64,000 nt of DNA from Actinoplanes solisilvae (GTDB lineage: Bacteria > Actinomycetota > Actinomycetes > Mycobacteriales > Micromonosporaceae), in assembly GCF_003999975.1 (NCBI RefSeq), contig NZ_RJAC01000010.1:1-64000 (forward strand). The letters run 5' to 3'. A model generated the notes under the pieces. The model was not told the DNA's origin. It searched no databases and was given only the letters and a program-made list of their open reading frames with translations. Of the stretch, positions 28,676 to 37,027 are shown one piece after another. A program made the translations under genes and the position numbers. Numbering within the stretch: position 1 is the first letter of the stretch; every line of letters begins with the position of its first letter.

Positions 28676-28731
28676 CCGCCGCCCGCCGTGTCCCGTACGT
28701 TGGGTGGTCGGGGCCGGGGAGAAGAGGCGGC

Positions 28732-29133
28732 ATGCGGCGTTTGGGGCAGATCTTGCTGGGCGCGTTCCTGCTGTTCACCGGCGTCGCCCATCTGACCTTC
28801 GCCCGCGTGGACTTCCGGGCGCAGGTGCCGTCGTGGCTGCCGATCGACGCGAACGTCGTGGTGATCGCGTCCGGCGTGGTCGAGCTGTGTCTCGCGGTGG
28901 CCCTGCTAGCCACGTGGAGGCAGCCGGCACGGGGCATCGTGGGCGCGGTCGTGGCGGCGTTCTTCGTCGCGGTCCTGCCCGGCAACATCGCCCAGCTCAC
29001 CGAACACCGCGACGGCTTCGGCCTCGACACCGACACCGCCCGGGCGATCCGCTTACTCTTCCAGCCCCTGCTCGTCGTGTGGGCCCTCGTCGTGACGAAC
29101 GCCGTCGCTGCTCTGCGTCGCAGGCGCGCCTAG
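28732..29133 (+). CDS. DoxX-like four-helix membrane protein
   Basis: A 133-residue membrane protein with four hydrophobic helices and the DoxX-family opening LLGAFLLFTGVAHLTF, followed by VPSWLP and VVELCLAVALLATW. Family members are small inner-membrane proteins of uncertain function, sometimes linked to redox or thiosulfate metabolism. The ATG at 28732 follows GGGGAGAAGAGG; the frame is open further upstream but that part is not family-like. Its last 81 bp overlap the convergent gene on the minus strand. Confidence 0.7.
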   Translation: MRRLGQILLGAFLLFTGVAHLTFARVDFRAQVPSWLPIDANVVVIASGVVELCLAVALLATWRQPARGIVGAVVAAFFVAVLPGNIAQLTEHRDGFGLDTDTARAIRLLFQPLLVVWALVVTNAVAALRRRRA

Positions 29134-29850
29134 GTCCATCGCCGCCAGCACCAACGCGACGCTCTCCTGGGCCGGGGCCGGGCCGGCCGTTTCGAGGTGA
29201 CGGCGATCCGCGCCCGCTATCCGGTAGCGGCCCTCGCCGACCGGGCGTACCCAGGCCAGCACCGGGCTCTGTCCGAACGGGACCGACCGGCGGAAGCCGA
29301 GATCGTAGTGGCTGGTGAAGACGTACAGCTCACGCAACCGCGGTTCGGTCGACGCGGCTATGAGGAAGTCGCGCAGACCGTGCAGGTGCCGTGCCCGCGG
29401 CGGCGGGTCGAGCAGCCGCACCCATTGAAAGGCGATCGCTTCGGCCTCGCCGCGTTCGAACGCCTCGGCGTACGGGCTGAAGCTCACGAACGGCCACGCT
29501 TCCTGGAGTTGCCGAAGCCGGGCGCCCTTCAGGAAGACGGAGATGGCCGCCGCGGCCTCGTGGAGGTCGGCGGTGAGACCGCGGGCCATTTGAAAGCCCG
29601 GCGTCCAGAAGTCGAGACCGAACGCACGGTCGCCGGACGTCAGCCAGACAATCACCGACCGGTCATCGACACGAACTACCGCGTGCGTGAGCACCCAGCC
29701 CGGTGATTCCACATGCTCCGCACGCAGCGACAAACCGGCAGAGTCGAATGCGTTCTGCATGGCGCTCCGGAGGTCACCCACGGCAGCGACGTCCGCATAG
29801 CGCGAATAGTCGAGCGCGCTGTCTCCCAGCGTGCGACGTCGGCTGGTCAC
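29053..29850 (-). CDS. uncharacterised protein, possibly DUF6193-like
   Basis: A 265-residue soluble protein with no signal peptide or membrane helix. Features include WVLTHAVVRVDDRSVIVWLT, DFWTPGFQMARGLTADL, a WPFVSFSPYAEAFERG segment and LRDFLIAASTEPRLRELYVF. The last two patterns remind me of DUF6193 proteins, which are scattered in actinobacterial genomes and sometimes labelled as natural-product related; that match is from memory and not certain. The acidic C-terminal tail (DGVRHDEGPHDEQGLEE) overlaps the DoxX gene by 81 bp. No function assigned. Confidence 0.6.
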   Translation of the reverse strand: MTSRRRTLGDSALDYSRYADVAAVGDLRSAMQNAFDSAGLSLRAEHVESPGWVLTHAVVRVDDRSVIVWLTSGDRAFGLDFWTPGFQMARGLTADLHEAAAAISVFLKGARLRQLQEAWPFVSFSPYAEAFERGEAEAIAFQWVRLLDPPPRARHLHGLRDFLIAASTEPRLRELYVFTSHYDLGFRRSVPFGQSPVLAWVRPVGEGRYRIAGADRRHLETAGPAPAQESVALVLAAMDLGAPATQSSDGVRHDEGPHDEQGLEE

Positions 29851-29897
29851 AGCGGGCCTGCGGGCGGCAAGTCAGGCACGCTCGGGATCGTACAAGT

Positions 29898-30419
29898 TCA
29901 GCCGGCTGCCCTCTCCCTGCGTTCCTGACGGAAAAGGACGACGAAGAGGAAGGCGCTGAGGCTGCCGAAGGCGGTCAGGATCGACGTGCCGATGAGCAGG
30001 CCCCAGTTGTCGAGGAAGCGGGCGGAGTTCTGGGTGGCGCCGAAGACGGTGACGAGTTCGGTGGGGTTCGACGGGTTGATCGTGATCGGGAGGGTGCGGC
30101 TGTGCTGCGGGTCGCAGCGGTAGACGTCGTCGCACTCCACCTTCGCGCTGTACGCCGTGCCGCCGTACCCGTAATGCAGCCAGACGGTCGAGGAAAGCCG
30201 CCGCCCACGGTCGTACCGCGACAGGTTCGCCTCGACCGGGACACCCACCCGCTCCAGACGTTCCACAGTGGCCGTCGAGTCGGCCTTGATCACGAGGATG
30301 CCGACGATCGACCCGATGCCGACGGTCAGCAGGATCAGGGCGATCGCCGCGAACCCGAAGGATCCACGCCAGATCGTGGGCGGCGGCCCGAAACGGGTCG
30401 GGGCGTCATGTCGCGGCAT
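29898..30419 (-). CDS. DUF3592-like two-helix membrane protein
   Basis: A 173-residue protein with a membrane helix near residues 20-45 (FAAIALILLTVGIGSIVGIL), an extracytoplasmic beta-rich middle with a cysteine pair (VECDDVYRCDP), and a second helix near 140-165. The layout of two helices enclosing a small domain that contains a VWLHYGYGGTAYSAKV segment fits DUF3592, whose function is unknown. It lies 22 bp downstream of the alpha/beta hydrolase on the same strand and may share its transcript. Confidence 0.6.
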   Translation of the reverse strand: MPRHDAPTRFGPPPTIWRGSFGFAAIALILLTVGIGSIVGILVIKADSTATVERLERVGVPVEANLSRYDRGRRLSSTVWLHYGYGGTAYSAKVECDDVYRCDPQHSRTLPITINPSNPTELVTVFGATQNSARFLDNWGLLIGTSILTAFGSLSAFLFVVLFRQERRERAAG

Positions 30420-30441
30420 GCGTCCATGATGACGCCGGAGA

Positions 30442-31284
30442 TCAAGCCAGGAAGTCGTTGACCTCCTTGGCGGCCTCGGCCGCGTACTGGAAGAGCGAGG
30501 CGTGGGCCGCGTCGGGGAAGATGCGCAGGCGGGCGCCGGGGATCAGGCCGGCCATCGTGTGGCTGCCCTTGGTCGGGATCATCAGGTCGTCGTCGCCCTG
30601 CAGGATCAGGGTCGGCCGGCGGATTCCGGTGAGGCGCTGCAGCGCGCCGTGGTCGGGGATCCCCCACTCGACGATCGCGTCGTACTGGGCGTCGCGCACC
30701 TCGACGGTCGTCGGCGCGTCGCGGTTCTCGGTGCGGGCGAAGATGCGGCCGAGGAACTCCTTGCCGAGCGCCTGGCTCGTCTCGGTGTGGGCGAAGAAGA
30801 TGTAGAGCAGGTCGGCGGCGTCGTTCACGTTCGCGCACGCATGCGATTCGATGTCGGCGCGCCATCCGTGCATGTCCGGCGCTCCCTTCGGGCCGGTCCC
30901 GGCCAGCACCAGACGGCGTACGAGACGGGGTCGCACCAACGCGATCTCCTGCGCGACGAAACCGCCGAGCGAGAACCCGAGCAGGTCGATCTCGTCGAGG
31001 CCGAGCGCGTCGGTGAACGCGAGGATCTGCGCGGTGGTCAGCGAGACCGAGTGGGCGGGCGAGCCGCTCGACGAGCCGACACCGGCGTAGTCGACGAGGA
31101 TGACCTCACGCTCCGCGGCGAGCGCGTCGGTCAGGGCCGGGTCCCAGTTGTCGAGGTTGCCGCGGAAGTGCTGCAGGAGCACCAGCGGTACGCCGCTCGG
31201 GGCGCCGAACCGCCGGTAGGCGTACCAGATGCCGTTGGCCTCGACGAACTCGGTGGGCGCGGTGTGGTGCGTAACGTCAGTCAT
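30442..31284 (-). CDS. alpha/beta hydrolase
   Basis: A 280-residue alpha/beta-hydrolase-fold enzyme. The oxyanion segment LLQHFRGNLDNWDP, the nucleophile elbow LGFSLGGF, the acid in LILQGDDDLMIP and the histidine in DAAHASLFQY make up a full Ser-Asp-His triad. No signal peptide is present. The sequence is of the general haloperoxidase/esterase type seen often beside oxidoreductases; the substrate cannot be read from sequence. The next genes upstream on the same strand are a PPOX-type oxidoreductase and an SDR, after a gap of about 80 bp. Confidence 0.85.
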   Translation of the reverse strand: MTDVTHHTAPTEFVEANGIWYAYRRFGAPSGVPLVLLQHFRGNLDNWDPALTDALAAEREVILVDYAGVGSSSGSPAHSVSLTTAQILAFTDALGLDEIDLLGFSLGGFVAQEIALVRPRLVRRLVLAGTGPKGAPDMHGWRADIESHACANVNDAADLLYIFFAHTETSQALGKEFLGRIFARTENRDAPTTVEVRDAQYDAIVEWGIPDHGALQRLTGIRRPTLILQGDDDLMIPTKGSHTMAGLIPGARLRIFPDAAHASLFQYAAEAAKEVNDFLA

Positions 31285-31365
31285 GACCGCCAGTGAAGCC
31301 GCGCCGCGGTCCCTGGTGCGACGCCCTCCGAAAAGCGATGCTCAGAGGTGCAACGCCGCTCGCCC

Positions 31366-31761
31366 CTACGAACGCAGGGCACCCCACACGTGGTACTGCT
31401 CGATCACCAGGTGGGTGCTGACGCGGGGGCGCTCGCGGTTCGAGTAGGCGTGGCCGGTGTAGAGCTGCGACAGGCGGTCGATGTCGCGCAGGTCGACGTC
31501 CTCGGTGATCGGCTCGACGCGGCCCTGCAGGCTGACGTGGGTGTACCAGTCGTCCTTGGCCAGCACGGTGAGCGAGACGCGCGGGTCGTTGGCCAGGTGC
31601 TTGAGGCGGGCGCGCTTCGCGTCGAGGCCCAGCAGAACCCGGCCGTCGTCCTCGAGCAGATACCAGGTCGCCACGGTCACGGGCCGACCGTCGGCGGCGA
31701 CGGTGGCCATGACCGCGGGGTTGGGGAGTCGCAGCATCTCGGCGACCTTCGGGGCAAGCAT
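31366..31761 (-). CDS. PPOX-class flavin/F420-dependent oxidoreductase
   Basis: A 131-residue split-barrel protein of the pyridoxamine-phosphate-oxidase-like superfamily: AVMATVAADGRPVTVATWYL, VLLGLDAKRARLKHLANDP and a C-terminal YHVWGALRS. Actinobacterial members of this size often bind F420 or FMN and reduce small substrates as homodimers. Only 9 bp separate it from the SDR gene upstream on the same strand, so the two are likely co-transcribed. Confidence 0.8.
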   Translation of the reverse strand: MLAPKVAEMLRLPNPAVMATVAADGRPVTVATWYLLEDDGRVLLGLDAKRARLKHLANDPRVSLTVLAKDDWYTHVSLQGRVEPITEDVDLRDIDRLSQLYTGHAYSNRERPRVSTHLVIEQYHVWGALRS

Positions 31762-31770
31762 CCGCCGATC

Positions 31771-32595
31771 CTAGAGGTCCGTCCCGGTGCTCAGCTCTCG
31801 CCAGGTGTCGATCTCGGCCCGCTGCGCGTCGAGAACGGCCGTGAACGAACCGACCGCGTCGGTGCCGAGCAGCAACAGGGCCGGCGGCGCGTCCGAGCCG
31901 ATAGCGGTGATCAGCGCCTGGGCGGCCTTCGCCGGGTCGCCGGGCTGGGTACCGTCGACGGTGTCGTTCTCCTTGCGCCGCTTACCCGCCGTGTTCGCAT
32001 AGTCGTCGATGGCTGCCGCCGACTGGGTCAGCGACCGCCCCGCGAAGTCGGTGCGGAACGCGCCCGGCTCGACCGCCATGACCCTGATGCCGAGCGGCTC
32101 GACCTCCTTGCGCAGCGACCCGGTCATGCCTTCGAGGGCCGCTTTCGAGGCCGCGTAATACCCCGACCCCGGCGGGCTGATCCGCGCCCCGATCGACGAG
32201 ATGTTCACGATCGCGCCGCTGCGCCGCCGCCGCATGCCCGGCAGCACCGCCTTGATCAGCGCGACCGGCCCGAAGAAGTTCGTCGCGAACAGCCGCTCCA
32301 CATCCGCCACATCGCCTTCCTCAACCGCGGCGCGATAGCCGTACCCCGCGTTGTTGACCAGCACATCCACACCCCCGAACCGCTCCTCGGCCGCTCGCAC
32401 GACCGCTGCGATCGCCGAGTCGTCGGTGACATCGAGCCCCAGGGCCAAAACCGTTTCCCCGTACGTCTTCGTCAGGTCCTCGACACTGCCGGGGTTCCGC
32501 GCCGTCACGACGGCGTTGTCGCCCGCGGCCAGCACCGCCTCGGCCAGCGCGCGTCCCAGTCCGGTCGAGCTACCAGTGATCAGCCAAGTCGTCAT
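31771..32595 (-). CDS. short-chain dehydrogenase/reductase
   Basis: A 274-residue classical SDR. It has the TGSSTGLG cofactor motif at the N-terminus, a DVTDD adenine-ring segment, NNAG, the catalytic serine in NISSIG and YAASK. These define an NAD(P)-dependent oxidoreductase of the YxxxK type. The substrate is unknown. It precedes the PPOX-class gene by 9 bp and follows the DNA ligase gene by 37 bp on the same strand, so ligase, SDR and PPOX may lie on one transcript. Confidence 0.87.
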   Translation of the reverse strand: MTTWLITGSSTGLGRALAEAVLAAGDNAVVTARNPGSVEDLTKTYGETVLALGLDVTDDSAIAAVVRAAEERFGGVDVLVNNAGYGYRAAVEEGDVADVERLFATNFFGPVALIKAVLPGMRRRRSGAIVNISSIGARISPPGSGYYAASKAALEGMTGSLRKEVEPLGIRVMAVEPGAFRTDFAGRSLTQSAAAIDDYANTAGKRRKENDTVDGTQPGDPAKAAQALITAIGSDAPPALLLLGTDAVGSFTAVLDAQRAEIDTWRELSTGTDL

Positions 32596-32632
32596 ACCCC
32601 GACGCTACGACCGTCACCGCCTCGCCGCTGCC

Positions 32633-33853
32633 TCAGGCGGCCGGGCCGACCTGGCGGAGCATGCGCAGGTCGACGCCGCGCTGGCTGAGCATCTTCTCGA
32701 CCTCGTCGAGGGCCAGGCCCTCCACGACGTTGTCGCCGTGCAAGATGCGGAAGGACTCAACGCCGGCGCGGCTGACCACCTCGACGCGCCACTCGCCGTC
32801 GGGGGTGACCATCGCGCCGCGCACCTCGGGGGCCGGGGACGGGAAGACGCCCCGCCGCACCGAGGACGGGGATCGGTCGGTGCGCAGGCCGCGCCACGAG
32901 GGGTGACGCAGGCGGCCGTCGGGGGTCCAGTTCCGGAACGCGACCTCGCCGATCAGCACCGGTTCGACCCAGTGGGCGTGGCGGGCGTATTCGCGGGGCA
33001 CGTCGGTGACCGGCGGGGTGGCACGGACCAGCGAGGACAGCTCGGTCTGCAGGTGGCGTAGCGCGCTGTCGGAGAAGCCGGTGCCCACGTGCCCGGCGAA
33101 CACCAGGTGGTCCCGGTGGTCGTAGACGGCCAGCAGCAGCGAGCCGATCGTGCCGGCGCGGCGGCCCTCGCCGGGCTTCCACCCGATGACCAGCACCTCC
33201 TGCGTCTTGATCAGCGGCACCTTGGTCCAGTCGGCCGAGCGTTTGCCGGGGCGGTAGGGCGAGGTCAGGCGCTTGGCGACCACACCCTCGAGGCCGGCGA
33301 TCTCGGCGGCTTGCAGGACCGTACGACCGTCGACGCCGCTGAACTGCGGGGGCACCCGTACGTGGTCACCACGCAGTTCCAGGCCGGTGAGAAGTTCGCG
33401 CCGGGTGGCGTACGGCTGCGGGGTGAGATCTTCGCCGTCGAGGGCCAGCAGGTCGAAGACGTAGTAGAGCACGGGGACGGTGCTGATGAGCGCGGCGCTG
33501 GGCGAGGCGACGTGCATGCGCTGCTGCAATCGGGCGAAGGAGGGGCGCTCGGCCTCCAGGGCGACGATCTCGCCGTCGAGCACGGCGTCGCGGCCTTTGA
33601 GCAGACGCACCAGCTCGTTCACCTCGGGATAGGCGGTGGTGACGTCGTTGAGGTTGCGCGAGTAGGCCCGGACCTGGCCGTCGTGCACCGTGGTGACGGC
33701 GCGGACGCCGTCGTACTTGAACTCGAACGCCCACCCGGGCCCGGCCGGGAGCACGCCCGCGGCGGCGAGCATGGGCGCGGTGACAGGCGGCGGAACCGGC
33801 GGCACTCCTACAGTCACGCTGATCGGAGGGCCGCCGGCAACCGGTACTCGCAA
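32633..33853 (-). CDS. ATP-dependent DNA ligase (LigD ligase-domain type)
   Basis: A 406-residue ATP-dependent ligase with an adenylation domain and a C-terminal OB fold. Motif I is EFKYDGVRA with the AMP-accepting lysine at about residue 46; also visible are LDGEIVALE, VLYYVFDLLALDGED, EGVVAKR and DWTKVP. It resembles the ligase part of LigD but has no polymerase or phosphoesterase domain, and no Ku gene is nearby, so a role in end-joining or base-excision repair is inference. TTG 33853 is favoured because AGGTGA lies a few bases upstream; GTG codons at 33817 and 33805 are alternatives. An 18-bp palindrome precedes it. Confidence 0.85.
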   Translation of the reverse strand: MRVPVAGGPPISVTVGVPPVPPPVTAPMLAAAGVLPAGPGWAFEFKYDGVRAVTTVHDGQVRAYSRNLNDVTTAYPEVNELVRLLKGRDAVLDGEIVALEAERPSFARLQQRMHVASPSAALISTVPVLYYVFDLLALDGEDLTPQPYATRRELLTGLELRGDHVRVPPQFSGVDGRTVLQAAEIAGLEGVVAKRLTSPYRPGKRSADWTKVPLIKTQEVLVIGWKPGEGRRAGTIGSLLLAVYDHRDHLVFAGHVGTGFSDSALRHLQTELSSLVRATPPVTDVPREYARHAHWVEPVLIGEVAFRNWTPDGRLRHPSWRGLRTDRSPSSVRRGVFPSPAPEVRGAMVTPDGEWRVEVVSRAGVESFRILHGDNVVEGLALDEVEKMLSQRGVDLRMLRQVGPAA

Positions 33854-33862
33854 AGATCACCT

Positions 33863-33880
33863 AACTACAGCGCTGTAGTT
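33863..33880. promoter_or_regulatory. 18-bp perfect palindrome upstream of the DNA ligase gene
   Basis: AACTACAGCGCTGTAGTT is a perfect inverted repeat ending 9 bp before the ligase start, so it lies in the leader or at the transcription start. The TACA...TGTA arms recall BlaI/MecI/CopY-type operators, but the spacing differs and no such repressor gene is in the window. Confidence 0.5.
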
Positions 33881-33946
33881 CACGGGCGGCGGAGCCATGA
33901 CCCGACAGCAGCGCATTCCCTGCCGCCCCGGCCACCCACCACCCTT

Positions 33947-34009
33947 GCGAGTCGAGTGACTCACCTCGCTGCTGCCCGATCTGGATCGGCGGCGAGTCGA
34001 GTGACTCAG
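33947..34009. repeat. two 17-bp direct repeats upstream of the DNA ligase gene
   Basis: GCGAGTCGAGTGACTCA occurs at 33947-33963 and again at 33992-34008. Each copy contains a small inverted repeat GAGTC-GAGT-GACTC. The pair lies between the terminator of the alcohol dehydrogenase gene and the ligase palindrome, so it may be a regulatory site of the ligase promoter. The rest of this 220-bp gap shows no gene. Confidence 0.5.
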
Positions 34010-34056
34010 CTCAACGGGCGAGGCTGATCGTGACAGCGTTGTCCGCAGCGGCGGGA

Positions 34057-34077
34057 CCGGGGCGCTCGAAACCCCGG
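34057..34077 (-). terminator. hairpin directly after the alcohol dehydrogenase gene
   Basis: CCGGGG / CCCCGG arms around a 9-base loop, ending at the base next to the stop codon of the minus-strand alcohol dehydrogenase gene. Confidence 0.45.
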
Positions 34078-35100
34078 CTACGGGCGCAGAAGCGTCTTGA
34101 TCGCGCGGCGCTCGTCCATCGCGCGGTAGCCCTCGGCGGCCTGGTCGAGGGGCAGTTCCAGGTCGAAGACGCGGCCGGGGTTGATCGTGCGGTCGGCGAT
34201 CAGGTCTATCAGGTGGGGCAGGAACCGGCGAACGGGAGCGGGGCCGCCGTGCACGTGGGCCAGTGACCAGAACAGGTCGGCGCCGTCCAGGCTCACGTCG
34301 TGCGACACGCCGACGAAGCCCATGTGGCCTCCCGCGCGGGTCATCGCCAGCGCCGACGACATCGACTCCTGCGTGCCGACCGCCTCGACCACCGAGTGAG
34401 CGCCCAGCCCACCGGTCAGGTCTTTGACGACGGCCACGGCCTCGTCGCCGCGCTCGGTGACGATGTCGGTCGCGCCGAACTCCAGGGCCAGCTTCTGCCG
34501 CGGGTCGTGGCGGCTCATCGCGATGATGCGCTCGGCCCCGAGCTGCTTGGCGGCCAGCACGGCGAGCAGGCCGACCGCGCCGTCGCCCACGACCGCCACC
34601 GTCTTGCCCGGCCCGGCCTCGGCCGCGACCACCCCGAACCAGCCGGTGCCCAGCACGTCGGACGCGGCCAGGTAGCTGGGCACCAGGTCGGCGGGCGGCA
34701 GGGACGGCGTGGCCACGAGCGTCCCGTCGGCCAGCGGCACGCGCAGGAACTCGGCCTGCGACCCGAGCGCGCCCATCGGCACCCGGTGCACGCAGCCCGA
34801 CTGGTAGCCGGCCACGCAGATCTCGCACGTATTGTCGGAGGCCCAGAACGAGCCGACCACGAACTGCCCGGCCCTGATCGTGGTGACCTCGCTGCCGACC
34901 TCTTCGACGACTCCGACGTATTCATGGCCCATCACACTCGGGCCGTTGACCGGCTGCAAGCCCCGGTAGGGCCAGAGGTCGGACCCGCAGACACAGGCGG
35001 CCGACACCCGGATGATCGCGTCGGTGGGCTGCTCGATCGTCGGGTCGGGGCGCTGCTCGACCCGCACGTCGCCGGGGGCGTGCATGACGACACCACGCAT
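34078..35100 (-). CDS. zinc-dependent alcohol dehydrogenase family protein
   Basis: A 340-residue medium-chain dehydrogenase. Catalytic zinc ligands appear in CVCGSDLWPYRG and VMGHEYVG; the Rossmann motif is VVGDGAVG. The structural zinc loop is reduced (NTCEICVAGYQSGC), with fewer cysteines than the usual four. The enzyme should oxidise alcohols or reduce aldehydes with NAD(P) in the cytoplasm. The ATG at 35100 follows GGAGACAG; the frame is open for another 800 bp upstream, but that part is antisense to the next gene and not family-like. Confidence 0.85.
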   Translation of the reverse strand: MRGVVMHAPGDVRVEQRPDPTIEQPTDAIIRVSAACVCGSDLWPYRGLQPVNGPSVMGHEYVGVVEEVGSEVTTIRAGQFVVGSFWASDNTCEICVAGYQSGCVHRVPMGALGSQAEFLRVPLADGTLVATPSLPPADLVPSYLAASDVLGTGWFGVVAAEAGPGKTVAVVGDGAVGLLAVLAAKQLGAERIIAMSRHDPRQKLALEFGATDIVTERGDEAVAVVKDLTGGLGAHSVVEAVGTQESMSSALAMTRAGGHMGFVGVSHDVSLDGADLFWSLAHVHGGPAPVRRFLPHLIDLIADRTINPGRVFDLELPLDQAAEGYRAMDERRAIKTLLRP

Positions 35101-35183
35101 TTTTCTGTCTCCTCGCTGACGACTGCTGTCCACCCCCAGAGAACCCGATCGGCCGCGGTTGAAACAAGGCCCGTCAGTACCCC

Positions 35184-36926
35184 TTAACGGCGCAGCGCCT
35201 CGCGTAGGTTGACCAGCAGCACCACCAGCGACGCGGCGAAGAGGGTGAACGTCACGACATAGCGACCGTCGAGCCACAAGATCGCCAGCAGCACCACGGC
35301 GGCCACGGCGAGCAGCAGGCGCAGCAGCACAGCCAAGAGCTTTCCGCGTACGAGTCCCTCGGCGCACAGGAGCACCAGGAGCCACACGGCCGCCACGTCG
35401 GAGGCCGCCGCCGCGCCCGGTGAGACCACCGCGCCGACCGCCCACAGGATCGCCGGGGTGCTGAGCACGGCCCACCACGACATGAGCCGCCCCCGCAGCC
35501 CGGTCGCCGGTTCCATCGGCAGCCGCCGGTGCAGCAGATGCGCGTGCGGGTGCTGCGCCTCGGTCGCGACGGTGATCGGGCGGGCCTGCTCGTCGGCCAG
35601 CCGGGTGCGTTCCATGCGCAGCGTGAGCAGCTCGCGCTCCTGATCGTGCAGCGCCCGCACCTCGGGGGAGGCGACCGGCAACCCCGCCGCGGCCAGCCCG
35701 AGACCGCGGCGCAGCGTGCTGATCCGCTCGTCGAGGATCGACAGGCGCTCGTCGTTCTCGCGGCGGCGGGTCTCGACCAGGGCGCGTTCGGCGGCCGGGT
35801 TCGGGGCGACCTTGGCCAGCCCCGCCCAGCCGACCGGGTCGGCCCACGACTGCCGCACGCTGCCGTCGCGTTCGTAGCGGGGACCCGCCGGGCCGCGCTC
35901 GCCGCCCAGACGATCCCGGGTGTCGCGTCCCCACAGGCCGCGAAAATCCCGTACCCAGGGGGTCTCGTCACTGATGACCACGGGATGCCAGCTCTCGGGC
36001 TGACCGGCCCCGACCGCACGGCCGTCACCACGGGCGTAGTCGACGTAGGGGATGCCGACAACCTGCTGGCCCTCCCCCGCCCAGGGCGCCAGCAGCCGGG
36101 CCGACCAGCGCAGGGCCGAGATCAACCCCCGCAACCGAGGCGGCCGTACGGTGATCAGGTAGTCCCCGGGCAGGTAGGCGCCCGAATGCGAGCCCGCCCC
36201 CACGAACACGACGGGGTGCCGTTCGCCGGTCACCGTGAGATCGGGGTCGTCCCAGCGCCGTCGCAGGTCGTCGCCGGTCTCGTCGTGCGCCGAGAAGACG
36301 ACCCAGCGGGGCGCGGGCAGCTCGGCCGTTCCGGTGCCGTCGAGGTACACGGTGACCTGTTCCCAGTCGGCCTCGTGCTCGTTGACCCCGCCGAACGCCG
36401 ACCGCCAGTTGTTGAAGCTGTAGAAGTACCAGTACTGGCAGACGATCCACGGGTCGTCGCGCAGCACCCGGCCGTAGTAGGTGGGCTCGCCGGGCTTGAG
36501 GTAGTCGCGCTGCAGCAGGAAGGAGTGGGCCGCGCTGCCGCCGGGCACGCTGCCCCGGAACAACAGCGAGGCCCGGTTGGCCGTGTCGACCAGCCGCGCG
36601 GTGAGCCCCACCGAGGCCAGCCGGCTCGACCGTCGCAGGTGGGGCGGGCGCTGCCGGATCGGGATGTGCGCCGCCCCGAGCGGTCCCTCGGCGCCGCCGA
36701 TGCCGCTCAGCGACAGCTGGATGCCCTGCTCGGCGCCGGCCAGCTTGTCGAGCTCGAGCGTGCCCGGCTCCCCCTGCTCGAACGGGCTGGAGCCGGCCTC
36801 GCTGCGCCACAGACTGGCCCGGCTCACGTAGCGCTGCGCGGAGACCGGGAAGAAGTACTCCCCCTCGGTGAAGCGGGCCACCGGCTCGTACGCGCGCAGC
36901 AGCGCCAGATCGTCGTCGATCCCCAA
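35184..36926 (-). CDS. Vps62-like domain protein with C-terminal membrane helices
   Basis: A 580-residue protein. Residues about 165-320 carry a pattern typical of Vps62-related proteins: CQYWYFYSFNNWRSAFGG, NEHEADWEQVTVYL, RWVVFSAHDE and VVFVGAGSHSGAY. A long charged helical region (LVETRRRENDERLSILDERI) that could form a coiled coil follows, then several hydrophobic helices from about residue 490. There is no N-terminal signal peptide, so the domain probably faces the cytoplasm. The family is named after a yeast vacuolar-sorting gene but its molecular role in bacteria is unknown. The gene is divergent from the LysR regulator. Confidence 0.65.
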   Translation of the reverse strand: MGIDDDLALLRAYEPVARFTEGEYFFPVSAQRYVSRASLWRSEAGSSPFEQGEPGTLELDKLAGAEQGIQLSLSGIGGAEGPLGAAHIPIRQRPPHLRRSSRLASVGLTARLVDTANRASLLFRGSVPGGSAAHSFLLQRDYLKPGEPTYYGRVLRDDPWIVCQYWYFYSFNNWRSAFGGVNEHEADWEQVTVYLDGTGTAELPAPRWVVFSAHDETGDDLRRRWDDPDLTVTGERHPVVFVGAGSHSGAYLPGDYLITVRPPRLRGLISALRWSARLLAPWAGEGQQVVGIPYVDYARGDGRAVGAGQPESWHPVVISDETPWVRDFRGLWGRDTRDRLGGERGPAGPRYERDGSVRQSWADPVGWAGLAKVAPNPAAERALVETRRRENDERLSILDERISTLRRGLGLAAAGLPVASPEVRALHDQERELLTLRMERTRLADEQARPITVATEAQHPHAHLLHRRLPMEPATGLRGRLMSWWAVLSTPAILWAVGAVVSPGAAAASDVAAVWLLVLLCAEGLVRGKLLAVLLRLLLAVAAVVLLAILWLDGRYVVTFTLFAASLVVLLVNLREALRR

Positions 36927-37027
36927 CCCCGGTCCAGTCCCTTCCGGCCGTGCCTTCCTCGAAGCCTCACGCTACCGACCTGCCCGATCGCTTGCGCGGG
37001 ATGGTCCGCCGGTGATGATGTCGGTGC

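Noticed and set aside
32633..33853. LigD/Ku non-homologous end-joining operon
   Set aside because: Only the ligase domain is present; no polymerase, phosphoesterase or Ku gene lies nearby.
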